Source: Klebsormidium nitens (Eukaryota > Streptophyta > Klebsormidiophyceae > Klebsormidiales > Klebsormidiaceae). Taken from it: a DNA stretch of 64,000 nucleotides. Positions 1-12,838 of this stretch are shown one piece after another (positions within the stretch are counted from its first letter, which is position 1; each line of letters begins with the position of its first letter). Where the stretch lies: NCBI GenBank assembly GCA_000708835.1, contig DF237099.1, positions 73,554 to 137,553 on the forward strand, given 5' to 3'. The notes beneath the pieces are model-generated. The model was given only the letters and a program-made list of their open reading frames with translations. It made no database searches and was not told where the DNA came from. The translations under genes and the position numbers were made by a program.

Positions 1-354
1 CCTTACCACCTTAAGCGATTAATCCGTTAACCCGACCTGCAAAAAGCAACACTTGTCCCTGCGCGCGCACGAAGCGCACGTATGAATCGTTGAAGCACGG
101 AAAGCTTTCCAAGCAATAGAAATTACTGAAAAGTTTTTCCACATGGGCGCCCCACCTGGTGAAATTCCGCCAGAGCGCTGCGATCTTCCTTAGGATACTG
201 TGCAGCATTGTAGCGACAGCAGCTCACAATTGTGAAGACAGGAGTCTTGATTGGATCGCTGTGGAGTTGTGGGGAGAAATCACAGGATTGCAATTTCAGC
301 ATCAACGTTCCAGGGCCTGCTTATTTGAGATCTCTTGGCATCATTCCAACAAGG
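1..354. other. Upstream region of the VIR3-like gene
   Basis: I see no gene here. An open frame begins at 232 and runs into the VIR3-like first exon, but the better start is the ATG at 355, so this stretch is read as promoter and 5' untranslated sequence. No clear TATA element was recognised. Confidence 0.5.
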
Positions 355-3300
355 ATGGCTGTCAGCCAGATTGTTATACGCAGCTCTTACAGTCATGTGC
401 CTAGTAGTCTCAATATCGGGCAGCAGAAGAAGTATGGGCGCCAGAAAAGTAGTCACGTGTCAGCTTGCGTCTGCAATCCTTCCTCTGACGAGACTTGGGC
501 CCTTCAATCAAAAACTTCACGTGGTGGTGTTCGAAATAGGAGAGTTGGCAGGCCTTTCCCTTCTCTTATTGAGACAAGGCTTCTAGGACAAAGACCACGT
601 TTATTTTCCACACCTTTTCTGAGCTTAGAACCTTCATACCGAGCGGGCAGTAGAATAGTCTGCGAAGCAGGAATAGAAGTCCCCAATGCTGAGTGGGAGG
701 CCGCTTTCGAGAACGCTTGCGACGCATCAGACCTGCGAAAGGCCCTGCGGCTGCTGGAGGGGCTCAATCCGCCGCAGAGCCGCCCAACACCCCCCAAAAC
801 AAGGCCCCCCACGATTGACATCGACCTCAGGTCCTCTTCTCAAAGCGATATAATAGCGCCCGCTTATTATGATGAGCAGGAGGCGCAACTAGAAGGGGCA
901 GGGCCAGTCCTAGTTCAGGAGCCTGACTTTGAAAATGATGATTTCTTTGATTTGCCGAGGGAGTCGGAAGCGGAGTCAAACAAGGAGAAAGTGACAGTAC
1001 CCCCCAGGGTACTGTTACGGGTGCTCGACGCCTGTTTGGGGACGACGGACCTGATTTCAGTAGCGACGGCATATCGGTGGCTGCAACAGAGGGGCCTGCT
1101 GAGGGCGTTTGGCAGGGTTCGATTGGGAGGTGAGAAAACAGAGGCGATGACAGCAGTGGTCTGCTGCGCATTTGACCAGACCATATCTGTAACTAACCGC
1201 AAAGATATCAATCAATCATGTCAACAAGAAAAGAAGCCACATGAGGAATTTGGTATACCAGCTCCTAGTTTGAATACTGAACAATGTTCACCAACGAGCG
1301 TTTTCGAAAGATTGCGTATTTGTGCTTTCTGTCCTTCAGTCAGAGATAGGAAGCCGATATTTCAGAGGGTCTGCAATCATCCTTTGTGCGTCAGGTAGTA
1401 TGAAGAACTATTTTTTCCTGACACGTGGCTTTCGCCTTAGGGGTGTGTCTTGACCTGAGTCTCGTGCATAAGCGGCCTCAATCTTTGGCGCAAAGACAGG
1501 TTTCCTTAACCAAGCCTCCTAAGTTTGCAAATCGAACCAGACACTGCATCAGAGGCAGTCTTTTTGGGTTCTCCCTGGTGTCGAATGTAGAACTTAATCC
1601 GAAACAGTCACTATATATAAAATGCCCCTAAAAATGTAAAATCTTGCATTGACCGTGCCCTTCCCCACTGACAGGTTGACTCGTTGTGCAGATGCTGACA
1701 CTTCTCGTCTAGTGACACCAGAGGGATTCAAAAGGGAGTCTGGCTTAGAAGGTGAGGACTCAGCCCTAAGCGTGGAAGTCTTTCATCCGGTGGTTCAAAG
1801 ATTCAAACCGTCAAGTCATCACCCTGTGGCCTTTCAGATCAAGAGCAACCAGGATCCGACAGATTCTGTTGATGACGTTTTCATTGTGCGACCCTCTACT
1901 CGATGTCGTTGATAGACATTGTCATACAAGCCCCCCTCGCGAGTTTGTTTTGCGAGTCAGAGACGCTTCTGCAACTGTTTCCTTCAGAAGATCAGAGATC
2001 TGTCTCTTTATACCTCGCAACGGCAGTTGACATCCTGCTGTCAGAACTGATCCATGTTGACTTTCTCGGCTGACATATCAGAACTACTTCTAACAAGCCA
2101 GGCGTCATGTCATGATCCGACAACCTTCAACGCCACAGGTTATCACTACCAGGATTCCAGGTGAATTCGTCCTTTCGAAGACTTCATGCTCTTGGTACTG
2201 CACGGTTAAACCAAACCCGAAGTGAATAATGACGATTAACCTTTCTGTCTGCAGCGTCGAAGCTCTCCCCCAAGAAGTCCCTCCTACAAGGCCCCTCTGC
2301 CGCGGCTTTCGTCGCCCTGATTGCCGGCCTCTCCTACGCTAATCAGAACGAGCTAACCCTAGTTAGGCCGATTCTAACCTCTATTCTGAGCCTGGGTTTG
2401 CTCGATGCGTTTCTGTATGGGGGTGCGGGCTTCGGCCAGCTTATGATGACGCTGTGGCCGGGGCATAGGCGCCGGGTGCTTATACACGAGGCAGGCCACG
2501 TGGTGGCCGCTTATTTGCTGGGGTGTCCGGTGCGGGGGGTGGTTCTGGACGCCATGCAGGCGGTCCGAATGGGGATACGAGGTCAGGTGAGGCGTGAACA
2601 CGCGCTGATGAAAGATTTCGAAAATTTCCTTTTTGGGTAGTTTGTCAAAATAATCGTCATTGCCAATGATGGCGTTTTTGGCGGGGTTGCAACTAGAGCC
2701 GCCCCGCAAGCACTGAATTATGAATAATCGATGTGCTAATGGTTCCGGCGAGGCCAGTCTAGTTGCCCGGCTGCTTCTCGTACGTGGCATTCATACTGCA
2801 CCTGTGCCCCAGCGTAACCGCGAGTATAACCGTGCCCCTCTCTTCGAAATCAACTTGCTCGAAGGCCTCGACGAGCTTCTGGTCGGGAAGGCTGCACTTG
2901 GAAGAACAAAAGCTTCCCTACTCGTACAAGGGGCCTCTGACGGGAGCTTGTCAGACTTAACGACGAGCTAGCTCACTTCGACTCTGAACTTTTCTTCCGG
3001 TTGCTGCAGGCGGGCACTCAGTTTTGGGACCAGAAGCTAGAGGAAGAGATGAAGGAGAACCGCCTGTCCGGATCCACCCTCGACAGGTGCGCACCTTGAA
3101 CCTCCATACGGACCCGGCCCGTCCAAGTCTGGAAGTATTATTCTCCCTAGAATGTATGATGTTTTATCATCCCATTTTCGGCAGTTTTTGTCCGAAGCCT
3201 GTCCGCATTTCCGTCCGCGCTTTCTCATCGCCCGCCCTGGTCCGCTCGTGTCCGCATGACAATATTTTCAACGGCTAACGCTTTCCCGCCGTCTCTTCTG

Positions 3301-4289
3301 CACTCCCTGGCTTGGTTTCGGTGCACTTGGGTCACTCTCAACGTTATGCGAGCACGTTCTGCGTCAGATTCGATCGTCAAAACTGCGAGCCTTATGCTGA
3401 AGACCTGGCAAGAGGATGGCTATCACCGAATCTACGAAAGTCTTTGTTCTCCTTTCTAACTCAAAAGTAAAGTGTCCACGTCATCGTTCTACAGTATCGG
3501 CTTCGAGGGTGTTGATTTAAAATCCGTTCGTGGCACACTTTCACGAGCAGATTCTGAATCAAGCCCTCGCTTAAATTGCAAGTACAGGAACACATCTGGT
3601 TGGAAACCCGTTAAGCTCGCCCTCTTCCTGCAGATACTTCGTGGTCCTGTTTGCGGGCATAGCCGCTGAGGCGCTTATATACGGGGAAGCGGAGGGTGGG
3701 GAAAGCGACGAGAACCTGTACGTTCATGTCGTGAAAGGGCTGCGGCCGCCCTGGAGCCCGGCAAAGGTGAGCGTGAAACCGTTGTTTGAGGCCGTTTTTT
3801 CGTACCGCTTTTAGGCTGAAGTTAGATGGTGGCGAACTTGTTTGAGGTCGTCTCCTCGTACCGCTTTGAGGATGAAGTTTGAGGGTGGCGAAAGTGTCGC
3901 TGTCAGAAGTTTCTTCGTGCTCGTGATTCCATCTTGCTCGCAAACGAGAGTGTGGCACACATGCTTCTGAAGAGAATCCACTCAGTATTCCCTGTCCACG
4001 AGCACCGTTCGCAGCCGGGTAATGGTTCGACCTCGAACATCCGGACCTAGTTCGCCATAGTCAACCGCTTTCACCCTCACCGTTATTTTTGCGCTTGCCT
4101 TTCTTTCAGATTTCGAACCAGGCTCGATGGTCCGTGCTCCAGGCCTATAAACTGCTCTCATCTCACGAGCGTGTTCTCACTGCGGTTGTGCGGCGACTGG
4201 AAAGCGGCGCGAGCATGGCCGATCTGGCACGTGTCATCGAAGAGAGTGCGGAACGGAGGCAGGGGCCCGTCAGGAGAGTGGATCTGTGA
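355..4289 (+). CDS. VIR3: VIR3-like chloroplast M41-type metalloprotease homologue
   Basis: Predicted 498-residue protein from five exons: 355-1129, 2255-2586, 3010-3086, 3634-3766, 4110-4289. All have GT-AG borders and compatible phases. The Ser/Arg-rich first ~60 residues look like a plastid transit peptide, and the ATG at 355 sits in a good context (AAGGATGGC). A hydrophobic stretch at about 275-325 precedes the zinc-binding motif HEAGH (336-340). After it come GTQFWDQK and the segment FAGIAAEALIYGEAEGG (401-417) followed by DE, which matches the region carrying the third metal ligand in FtsH/M41 peptidases. No AAA+ ATPase domain is present. This combination is characteristic of the plant VIRESCENT3 (VIR3) family, thylakoid-associated proteins needed for chloroplast development. 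That it cleaves protein is inferred from the intact motif. Intron 1 is long (1.1 kb) and holds a TATATATAA string at 1612, probably chance. It converges with the receptor kinase downstream. Confidence 0.88.
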
Positions 4290-5714
4290 TGACGGAAAAA
4301 GTCGGAAACGTGACGGGAATGAGAACGTAGTGAGTTGAAGGGGTATCTAACGACTGGTGTTCGACCAGAAAACCGAAGAAGAGGGCTTTTCAAAGATTAG
4401 TACTCGTGCTTATTAGTACGCCTCACCATAAAAGGAAAAGCGTTGACCATCCGGAAAGTATTGTGTGGATCATTTACAACAACTGACTTTTGAATTGGAC
4501 AGCGCCACCCTGGCATATAGCAAAAACAAGTAGTTTGTTCTGCGAGATGGGAATTTATGTGACTCCCTAACACAGCGCCGAAAGCAGCTGACAAACGTCT
4601 CACAGGAAGTGATCGGCCTGTTGTCACACAGAGTGAAGGCATACGGCAAAGCGAGCGAGGGAACTCCAAAGCCGTCAAGTCGGAATCCTGTCCTCATTCA
4701 ATAGTTACCATATTCTTGTGCCAGAGTACTTGACGGCCCCCGGCTGAAGAATGATTACTGTACAAGGGGGAATCTACTGTCTGCAGCTACAAACATAACT
4801 TGCGCCGGTCAAAGATCCGCCAGACCCTGGTTGAAAAGACATGCAAGCGTGTCGTGCTTTGATTGGTTTGATTATTGCCGCCTGCGCCTGCATGTGTAGT
4901 CAGGGTATAGATTGTGCACGGGGCGCACGCGTGACTCTTACCCTTTTGCAGGCTAGACGGGCCTCGCCCGGCGATCGTTCCTTACGTGCGGCTGCGGCCG
5001 CCACATGCAGATCGAACCGCAAAGCGCGGCGTTGTTTGATGCTATATGGACAGCTGCTCTAGCGGCCCCCCTAGAGCTGAATATGTTCAATCCGATCGCG
5101 ATCGAGGCTTGTGCAATGCAAGCCTGACGGTACGTCCATGCCCGATACGGGTCAAAGACGTACGTGAGGTTGGTGATGTTGCTTGCAAATTGCGCGGATC
5201 AATTTGCATATACGGGGCCGGGGCACACCACTTGATATTGATGTGCAAAAGTCCTACTGGAATACAGATTGACGTTCACATGTGCAGGCCTCCTGGAAAG
5301 CTCATGCGCGGGACAATATGGTATATTTGGATCAAATCTGTGCGCGAGAAATGTACTTACTTGAGAATGGCTTACTTGATAAAAGTACATGCTCATATAT
5401 GGGCGGCCCCATGTCGAGCTCTTGCAGACATGTTGCACCTTTGGTCTAGGACCTAGCTTTGAATCTGGTGGTTTGAAGGAGTAACGAAAAGCAACTGCTA
5501 GTGAGCCTGATGAACGGATGCAAGTCAGAAGCGGGTATGACGGTAACAGGGCTAACACCTATCGACAACGGCTCGACTGGGCTTGTCGAAGCCGTTATCA
5601 AGCTTATTATTGTCGATGGTCCGGCCTCAATTACGGCCTGATGCAGAATGGTTGCAACTTAGCAAACGAATGCGATTCCGATATGCAGGATACGACAAAG
5701 TGCTACTAGGCTGT
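4290..5714. other. Convergent intergenic spacer
   Basis: No coding sequence is recognisable. Several open frames of 60-140 codons occur, but none resembles a known protein or has a convincing context. From about 4840 to 5450 the sequence is dense in GCATG, CATGC, CATGTG and CATATG strings, a texture that recurs in the 3' flanks of other genes here. It should contain the 3' ends and poly(A) signals of both flanking genes. Confidence 0.5.
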
Positions 5715-8700
5715 TTAGAATCGACTTCTGCGGCTGAGCGGCCGCGGCGCAGGCACGTCTAGCCCTTCCTCAACAGCTTCCAACGCCGTGCTCGCTTCCC
5801 GGCTCAGAGATGCTGACGCGCTCGCAACGTACATGTCCTCCACCCGGGCTTTCCTGGCTTCGTCCAGGAGGTACTCCAGAGTCTGCACCACCTCGCCAAT
5901 GACTGGCCGGTACTCCGACTCCGGTTGCACGCACATGGCGGCGACGGCCGCGACCTGGCAGACGACGCGGTCGGTGTACTGCCCCGAGAGGGACGGGTCG
6001 ACCATGGCGTGGATCTTGCGGCGGTCGCTCAGCTGAGGAGATGCCTGGAGGATACGAGGGACCATCTGTCTAGGATCTGCGCTTCTTTCGATGCGATTAA
6101 AGGAAGCTTGGATCTGCGCTTCTTTCGATGCGATTAAAGGAAGCTTGGAATGTCGAATATGACGTTTCCCAAGACTTGCATGAAAGTATTGTGAACAGTC
6201 ATGCCTGCTTCTTCTAGGTGTTGAATAAGGATTGACAGAATCAACTGCTCACGAGTCCCTTTCCATGGCGCTGTCATTGGGTATTCTCTAGTCAAAAGTC
6301 GTTCTCGGTGGAAAGTTGAGGCTCAAGAGTCGGTTCAATTAAAAAAGGATGCAGTAAGCTACTTACCCACGTCACCAGACTCTGCTTCCCTGACGGCAGC
6401 GTCATGTCCACCGGCTTCCGTCCCGTCAGCAGTTCCAGCAGCACCACCCCGAAACTGTACACGTCGCTCTTCTCCGTCAGCTGACCGGTCATGACGTACT
6501 GCAGGCGCGGGAAAGCGGGTAAGGAAGAATCTGAACCACTCTAGTTGACGGCCTTGAGCTTTTTCCATAAAGGCAGATCACGAGCGAGCTTGAGAGATGG
6601 GCAAAGCGCGACCACCCGTCACCATATTCTTTTTGAAGGGAAGCTGAGCCTCTTGCCTCTCAGGAGGTTTGTTCGGTCTGCTTTCTTCAGAATTGAGTTG
6701 TCGGAAGACGTATTGATACAATGGTTGCAGCCGCCCCATCACTCTCAGAACGTGTGCCGACGGCCGCATGCACGTGACGAAGCTAGCAAAACCCTCGCAC
6801 CAAGCGCAGTCTCCCTGAGACAGCCAATATTACCTCGGGTGCTACGTAGCCGAAGGTGATCTGTGCGCTCGTCTGACGTTCTTGCCCGTGCGGTGCAATC
6901 TGCGACTGACCAAAGTCCGACACCTGCACGAGAACGGAGTCCCAGCTCCGATGCACAATTATGGTTACTCCCTCGGAAAAGAAACCGCTTAGAGTCGGCG
7001 CCGGAGTCTTAATGCTTCCGTAGATTATAGTGGCATTATGAGTATTGAAAGCAATTGAGTATCAAGGACTCTGTTCCAACGAGCCTGAAGCCAACCATTG
7101 GCCCATTTCAAGAAAAATCAGATGAAAGACTGGAATTACCCGACAATGCAGTGCTGGTGAATACCGAACGGGCCGTTCACTGCACCTCCGGATGATCAAC
7201 TCAAAGAAGTAGCAGACGCGAGCATCGAACTACGCAGTTTAACGGCACACAACAAGCGGCGGTAAAGGAGATCCTGGATATAGTCGGGTAGCGAGGCGTT
7301 TGCGGATGTGAACCCCATTGACAGCCCCACCTTTGCCGTGAAGTCTGACGCAAGAAGGATGTTGCCGCTCTTGATGTCGCGATGTATAACGGGCGGCGAA
7401 CACGTGTCGTGCATGTACTGGAGGCCTCTCGCTGTGTCTAGGGCGATCTGTAGCCGGGTGACCCATGTCAACTTCCTCTTCAGCCTGGGCGCCCCTGCAG
7501 TCAAACAAGGTTGCTTGTCTTTTCTGACAGCTGAGAGAAGTCGAAAGGAGCCTGCAAACCGCATCTCTGCGTGATGAGGTTTTGAGATGATCTATGTGAC
7601 GAAGCAAAGCTTCTCCAAGAGATGGCACGGTACTTTTCAACCGTGCCGCCGGGCTTCGTCCAGCCGAAGCCCGACTTATCGACCTACCAATGCCGAACTT
7701 ATTTGAGGAATGAATTACAGAATTTATTTAGAATATGATGAAGAGGGAAAGAGGGCAACATAGGTATTCATTCAGAGTACGACGTCTTTCGGATGGTCTC
7801 CAAAGACTGTTTTTGAAGCAAATGCAAGCTTGAATGACGAACAGCCATATAATTCAGGTCCGTTGCTGGGAATTATAACCGTAAGGCTTCCAGCCTGTCC
7901 ATATCGTCCCAGAAAGCCGCGCTTACCGTGCAGGCGGTGCTCCAGGCTGCCGTTCGTCATCAGCTCGTAGCACAGGCACTTATGGTTCCGCTCGTAGCAG
8001 AAGCCCAGGAACGTGACGAGGTTGGGGTGCTCCATGCGGCTCAGCACCGCTATCACCTCCTGCAGAGGGACGGGCGGAACGTGGTCCTGTTAGAATTAAA
8101 CTTTGGTTCGCGCACCTAACACTCAACGTGCACTCTGTTACTTTTCATCTACTTTTCAAGCAGGGAATCAGTGAAATTTGCCATCCAAAATCTTCCATTT
8201 GATTTTCAGAGTATTCGAGCCAAGGAAAGATTCGAGTAACGACTTGATTCAAGAGATCTGCAGTACGCTCGTATGCTGCTGTAAGCAGCCCTCGCCGACC
8301 GCAAGCAGCTCTTTTTCAAAAATCTGTTTGCAAACACTCCTGGTCGAGACTGGATTCCGTAATTAGATATGCCCGTTTCGGTCCTTTTGTAAAGACCGAT
8401 TCGGTCCTTTTGTAAAGGCCGATCCGGTCCTTCAGTGAGCCACTTTGATTCAGATTCAGAACCACTATGCTTCTTTCCTTGAAGTCTTCTGCTCCGAGCT
8501 GGTTCTCGTTGACCAGCCTCTTGACCGCGATGGAAGCTCCGTCTTCAAAGGTTGCCTTGTACACCCTCCCAAAGCCTCCCTCTCCGAGCAGATTACCCCT
8601 ACTGAAGTTGTTCGTGGCGATCTGTCAGGAGATGAGAAAGATCCTTTGAACATGTCGGGGGACCCAAAAGAGATGTAATCGAATCTCGTGAAATGAACTC

Positions 8701-11304
8701 TAAAAGCTAAACCACGCCTTCGAAAATGAAGGACTGACAGCAGTGCGTGTAAAATTAGCGCCTGTCCATACAAAGGCCACAGACGCATACAATCGTGTCC
8801 TCAGAATACCTCGAATGAAAAGCACTCGTAAAGTAAATCAGAGGCGAACGATACCTGCAGCTCGTTGTAAGTGAACACGTCGACGTCTTCAGCTAAACCA
8901 GGGACCGTAAGGTCGATTTTCTCGGCGGGCGCGGCGGCAGCTTCGGCTGTTGACGGCTCGGTACTGCCCTGAGGCGGCTCATCTGCAAGAAGTAATACGA
9001 ACAGCTTGTCCTTCTGTGATCAGTGGCAATGAACAGTAGAACATGGGAAACCTCTGCTGGCTAAGTTTTGACTCAGGACAAACACTTTGGCATCAAGAGG
9101 TCTGAACCGTTGGCATTCATAAGAGTTGGAAATCGGAGATCAGCAGCACAACCGCAAAGCGCATGCATCTCTACAACGTTTGAAGCGCAAGTTGCACCTG
9201 TGTGATCTCCAGGAGTCTCGGGAGGAGCGGACGTCGTAGCCGGTCCTTTCTTGATGGTGAACTTTTCTCGCATCGCAGCACGGCGATAGAGCGCAGCAGA
9301 AGCTCGTCTCCTCCTCCGTACGCGTAGGTACCAGTAACAGAAGATGGCAGCCGGCACCACGATAAGGAGCGCGACAATGGAAGAAACAGTCGCCACGGCC
9401 GCTTTGTTGAAGCTGAAATTCTTTTGAGATGTAGGTTCTTGGTTGGAGAGAGGAGGAGGTGTCCTTTGCTCTTGCTGAGAAGCTGTTGGTGTAGAAGTGA
9501 TGGCGGAACTTGGGGCGATGAATGAAGCTTGGGCGATGCCTGTGTCGGACATGGGAAATACGAGCCCTGGGTGATCCTTCCAACATCGGTGAAAGCATTA
9601 CTTGATGAATAGAGCAAAGTTTAGGACAAGCTTCTATAGAAAAGTTGTGCTCGATCAGCAAGATTGCTGCGTATGAACGGTCAGAAACGATGTTCTTCGC
9701 AGTAGAAATTGGACGAAGGTTTTTGTTAACCTCGTTTCTTTCCGACTGGTAGAAAAGATGTTTGATGGAGAGGGCAGGTATCAACTGCACGAATGCAAAG
9801 AGGGACAATCAACGTGAAGGAATAAGTTCTCACCGAGGGATAGGTTGCTTGCTGCCGGAGTCGGAGGTTGCAAAGACGTCGCTGTGCTTTGTGGAACGAG
9901 TGCGGAAGGCGCGACGCTGGGGGCTGTGCGGCCAGCGGCCGTGAACGATTGGTACTGGTACGATGCCAAGTCCGACGGAAAGGTGAATTGAGACCCGCTC
10001 AGCTTGTTCTGGATGTCGTTCTCAACTTTTGCGTCCAGCTTGGTGTTGCCCGCCAAAGGGACGATCTGGATGGTGACGATGAGCGGCGAGAAACTGATAC
10101 CGATGATGCGCACCTGAAGAAGAGTTTTACCAACGTGTTCGAAGACAAAAGGTTAGGAGATCTTTTTTAATGACCGATCACCGGACAATTGCAACGAGAT
10201 CAAAAACCCAAATTTGATAGGAGAGCTGATATAACTGCCGATCAAAATTATCGGATCGTTCTGAAGATCTTTCAAGCGACAGATCGTAAGAGACCTCTGG
10301 CTGTGCGTTTGCGCGAGACCAAATGGAGACGCTTGAAGAATTGGAACTCATGCGTCTTATGCTTACGTGAGGTTGCGGATGGAGAAACTTCAGATCCTGC
10401 TCTAAAGAAGAGACAACTCTGATCTTACCTGGCTCGTCTTCAAACCACTTTGGTCTGCAAGACTGCTCTTCAAGCTGCTCTGCTGGGTCTCCTGAAAGGA
10501 ACTATTATCCGGAATGTCGGGGAACTTGATCTCTAGAACGGTAGGAAAGACGCAAGGGCAAGAACCGTCCAAGCTGAGGACGCGATCCGGCGGACAGGGC
10601 GTACATACTGCAAACAAGATCACCTGATAAGCTTACGCGCACAATTTCTAGAAGGTCCAATCCGCAGATCACACGCTGTTGACTTGATCGAGCAGCTACT
10701 GATGCTTCCTACAATTTATATGCTGCCTACGTGTACAAGAATAGAAGACCTGCGGCTTTTGAAGATGATTCAAAGTAGGTCCACGGTGATAGCTTTTCAA
10801 AAAGAGATCGATGTAAGGACACAGATTGGAAGATTATTGTGACCGAGTCTAGCCTGGATGCAAAAATAATGAGAATTACTCAACTAATTTCGAACCAGCC
10901 TTCTAACACCAGGAGATCAGAGGGATAAGCATACTGTCTTTCTGCTCAGGAATCTGACAATTTACTGCGGTCTTCCACGTACTAGCCGAGCTGAATGAAA
11001 TCCCAGTCGATATGATTTCAGAAATTGCTCTGACTCGTGCCATTTTAAAGAACGTCAATGTCCCGATGATGTTGAAAGCTGACAATCTTTCTGGATTTTT
11101 CCCTCACACTCTTTGTGCATCAATTCGAAACATGCATTCCCAGCTTGACCAAGAATGCAACTTACCTGCTAAAAGGCTTCTGCGAAGCGTGCCTTGCCCT
11201 TTACCACTGGCTGCATGTTCCTTCAGGCCGCGACAACATTCGAAGAGGAAGAAGAACAAAGTGATAGATGCAGCTCCTACGAGGTAGAAGCCCCGCCTTC
11301 CCAT
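5715..11304 (-). CDS. ALE2-like: ALE2-type receptor-like Ser/Thr kinase, copy A
   Basis: About 690 residues from 11 exons, in transcript order: 11304-11166, 10607-10429, 10113-9834, 9539-9198, 8982-8855, 8621-8466, 8059-7927, 7494-7331, 6923-6834, 6498-6367, 6044-5715. Residues 1-26 form a signal peptide. The ectodomain has the Cys-rich CTPC...CPCVFP motif and the VRIIG...VPLAG segment typical of ALE2-type receptors, then a Ser/Thr/Pro stalk. The membrane span is about 247-271, followed by five arginines. The kinase domain is complete: GEGGFGRV (369-376), K390, HRD (490-492), DFG (510-512) and APE (535-537). In Arabidopsis, ALE2 acts in epidermal differentiation and cuticle formation; the role here is unknown. 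The C-lobe also resembles PTI1-like kinases. Oddity: the expected donor after exon 6 (position 8478) reads GA instead of GT, so the exon end at 8466 is a guess that adds four residues. Confidence is high for the family and lower for that exon edge. Confidence 0.87.
6073..6146. repeat. Perfect 37-bp tandem duplication
   Basis: Two identical 37-bp units (6073-6109 and 6110-6146), each starting GGATCTGCGC and ending GGAAGCTT, lie back to back in the last intron of kinase A, about 30 bp from exon 11. Perfect identity suggests a recent slippage or assembly event. Confidence 0.9.
8376..8440. repeat. Short 23-24-bp direct repeat, about 2.7 copies
   Basis: Units starting TTTCGGTCCTTTTGTAAAG recur at 8376 and 8400, with a degraded third copy from 8423. 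They lie in the kinase A intron just downstream of the damaged exon 6 donor. Confidence 0.8.
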
Positions 11305-12060
11305 ATTCGCCTGAATCAGTGCTTAGAACCTCCTAGATCAATAATCAGCAGTTTGTTCTCTAAGCTATTTGCGTAAAAGAAGCTAAGCCTTCCGGCGTCT
11401 CAGCCCTTCCATTGTCGAGCCGCATCTGAAACTTGTCCTTTCGTCAAATTGCTACCCACGCCCCTCTTTCGTAGGACAGATGAAACTTCTTCAAGGGATC
11501 TCATGGCTCTCAGCGCTCTCCTTGGCTTGCTGTCCCCCCAACATTGACGGCAGAGCTCCAGCGGACAAATCTTCGGAATGTTAGAATGTAGACATGATTC
11601 ACGATATGTCCCACTTTCCCTCGCGAGGAATGGTTCTGCGATCAAAGATCTCGTCTACCAGGTTAGTGAGCTTCTAGCGTTCTCTTCGCTTGTTCTGGCA
11701 GCACTTCTGCTTCTTATGTCCTGCTTCTACCCTGGCCTTCTCACCAAATTATCCACCCTGACGAATCGACTGGCTGCGAACGCCCAGGAGTCCACGAAAG
11801 TAGGAAATGTTACAAACTACAGTAGAAGAAGGGCTCAATGGATTAGCGCTTCAGATCCTATATGCTTATCTGCAGTGTCGCTTGCTGCTGCAGGCCCTCT
11901 GAAAGATGTGAAGCTTAGGACTCAGGACTGCCAGTCTTACTGAGTAGGTCCTGGAGCTTGGTCGCGGAGGCCAGCACAAGCTCATGATTGCAGAAAGGTA
12001 CATTGGTCGCCCTGGCCTCGGGACGAGCCGACACAGTTTAGGAATAGTAAGCTTTAGGAA

Positions 12061-12740
12061 NNNNNNNNNNNNNNNNNNNNNNNNNNNNNNNNNNNNNNNN
12101 NNNNNNNNNNNNNNNNNNNNNNNNNNNNNNNNNNNNNNNNNNNNNNNNNNNNNNNNNNNNNNNNNNNNNNNNNNNNNNNNNNNNNNNNNNNNNNNNNNNN
12201 NNNNNNNNNNNNNNNNNNNNNNNNNNNNNNNNNNNNNNNNNNNNNNNNNNNNNNNNNNNNNNNNNNNNNNNNNNNNNNNNNNNNNNNNNNNNNNNNNNNN
12301 NNNNNNNNNNNNNNNNNNNNNNNNNNNNNNNNNNNNNNNNNNNNNNNNNNNNNNNNNNNNNNNNNNNNNNNNNNNNNNNNNNNNNNNNNNNNNNNNNNNN
12401 NNNNNNNNNNNNNNNNNNNNNNNNNNNNNNNNNNNNNNNNNNNNNNNNNNNNNNNNNNNNNNNNNNNNNNNNNNNNNNNNNNNNNNNNNNNNNNNNNNNN
12501 NNNNNNNNNNNNNNNNNNNNNNNNNNNNNNNNNNNNNNNNNNNNNNNNNNNNNNNNNNNNNNNNNNNNNNNNNNNNNNNNNNNNNNNNNNNNNNNNNNNN
12601 NNNNNNNNNNNNNNNNNNNNNNNNNNNNNNNNNNNNNNNNNNNNNNNNNNNNNNNNNNNNNNNNNNNNNNNNNNNNNNNNNNNNNNNNNNNNNNNNNNNN
12701 NNNNNNNNNNNNNNNNNNNNNNNNNNNNNNNNNNNNNNNN
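12061..12740. other. Assembly gap (680 N)
   Basis: A run of 680 undetermined bases. A direct repeat lies 48 bp beyond the right edge, so the missing sequence may be repetitive. Open frames that appear to cross the gap are artefacts. Confidence 0.99.
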
Positions 12741-12788
12741 ATCCTCGGGCCTCGTTGTGCTGAACTGCGGTACAAACCTCGATGAAGA

Positions 12789-12838
12789 GGGGTTGCACAC
12801 CGGCTACAATGCAACGCGGGGTTGCACACCGGCTACAA
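12789..12838. repeat. 21-bp direct repeat beside the gap
   Basis: GGGGTTGCACACCGGCTAC plus AA occurs at 12789-12809 and again at 12818-12838, a 29-bp period. It may be the edge of a tandem array that caused the assembly gap. Confidence 0.8.

Noticed and set aside
232-354. Earlier in-frame ATG at 232 for the VIR3-like protein
   Set aside because: The ATG at 355 has a better context and gives a normal transit peptide; the extension has no targeting character.
1606-1625. TATA-like string in VIR3 intron 1 as an alternative promoter
   Set aside because: A single AT-rich string without a downstream start that preserves the family domains; transcript-start data would be needed.
9140-9808. 222-codon minus-strand open frame overlapping kinase A exon 4
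   Set aside because: It is in a different frame from the conserved kinase A exons and lacks similarity to anything I know.
11866-12829. Several long open frames crossing 12061-12740
   Set aside because: They are open only because undetermined bases contain no stops.
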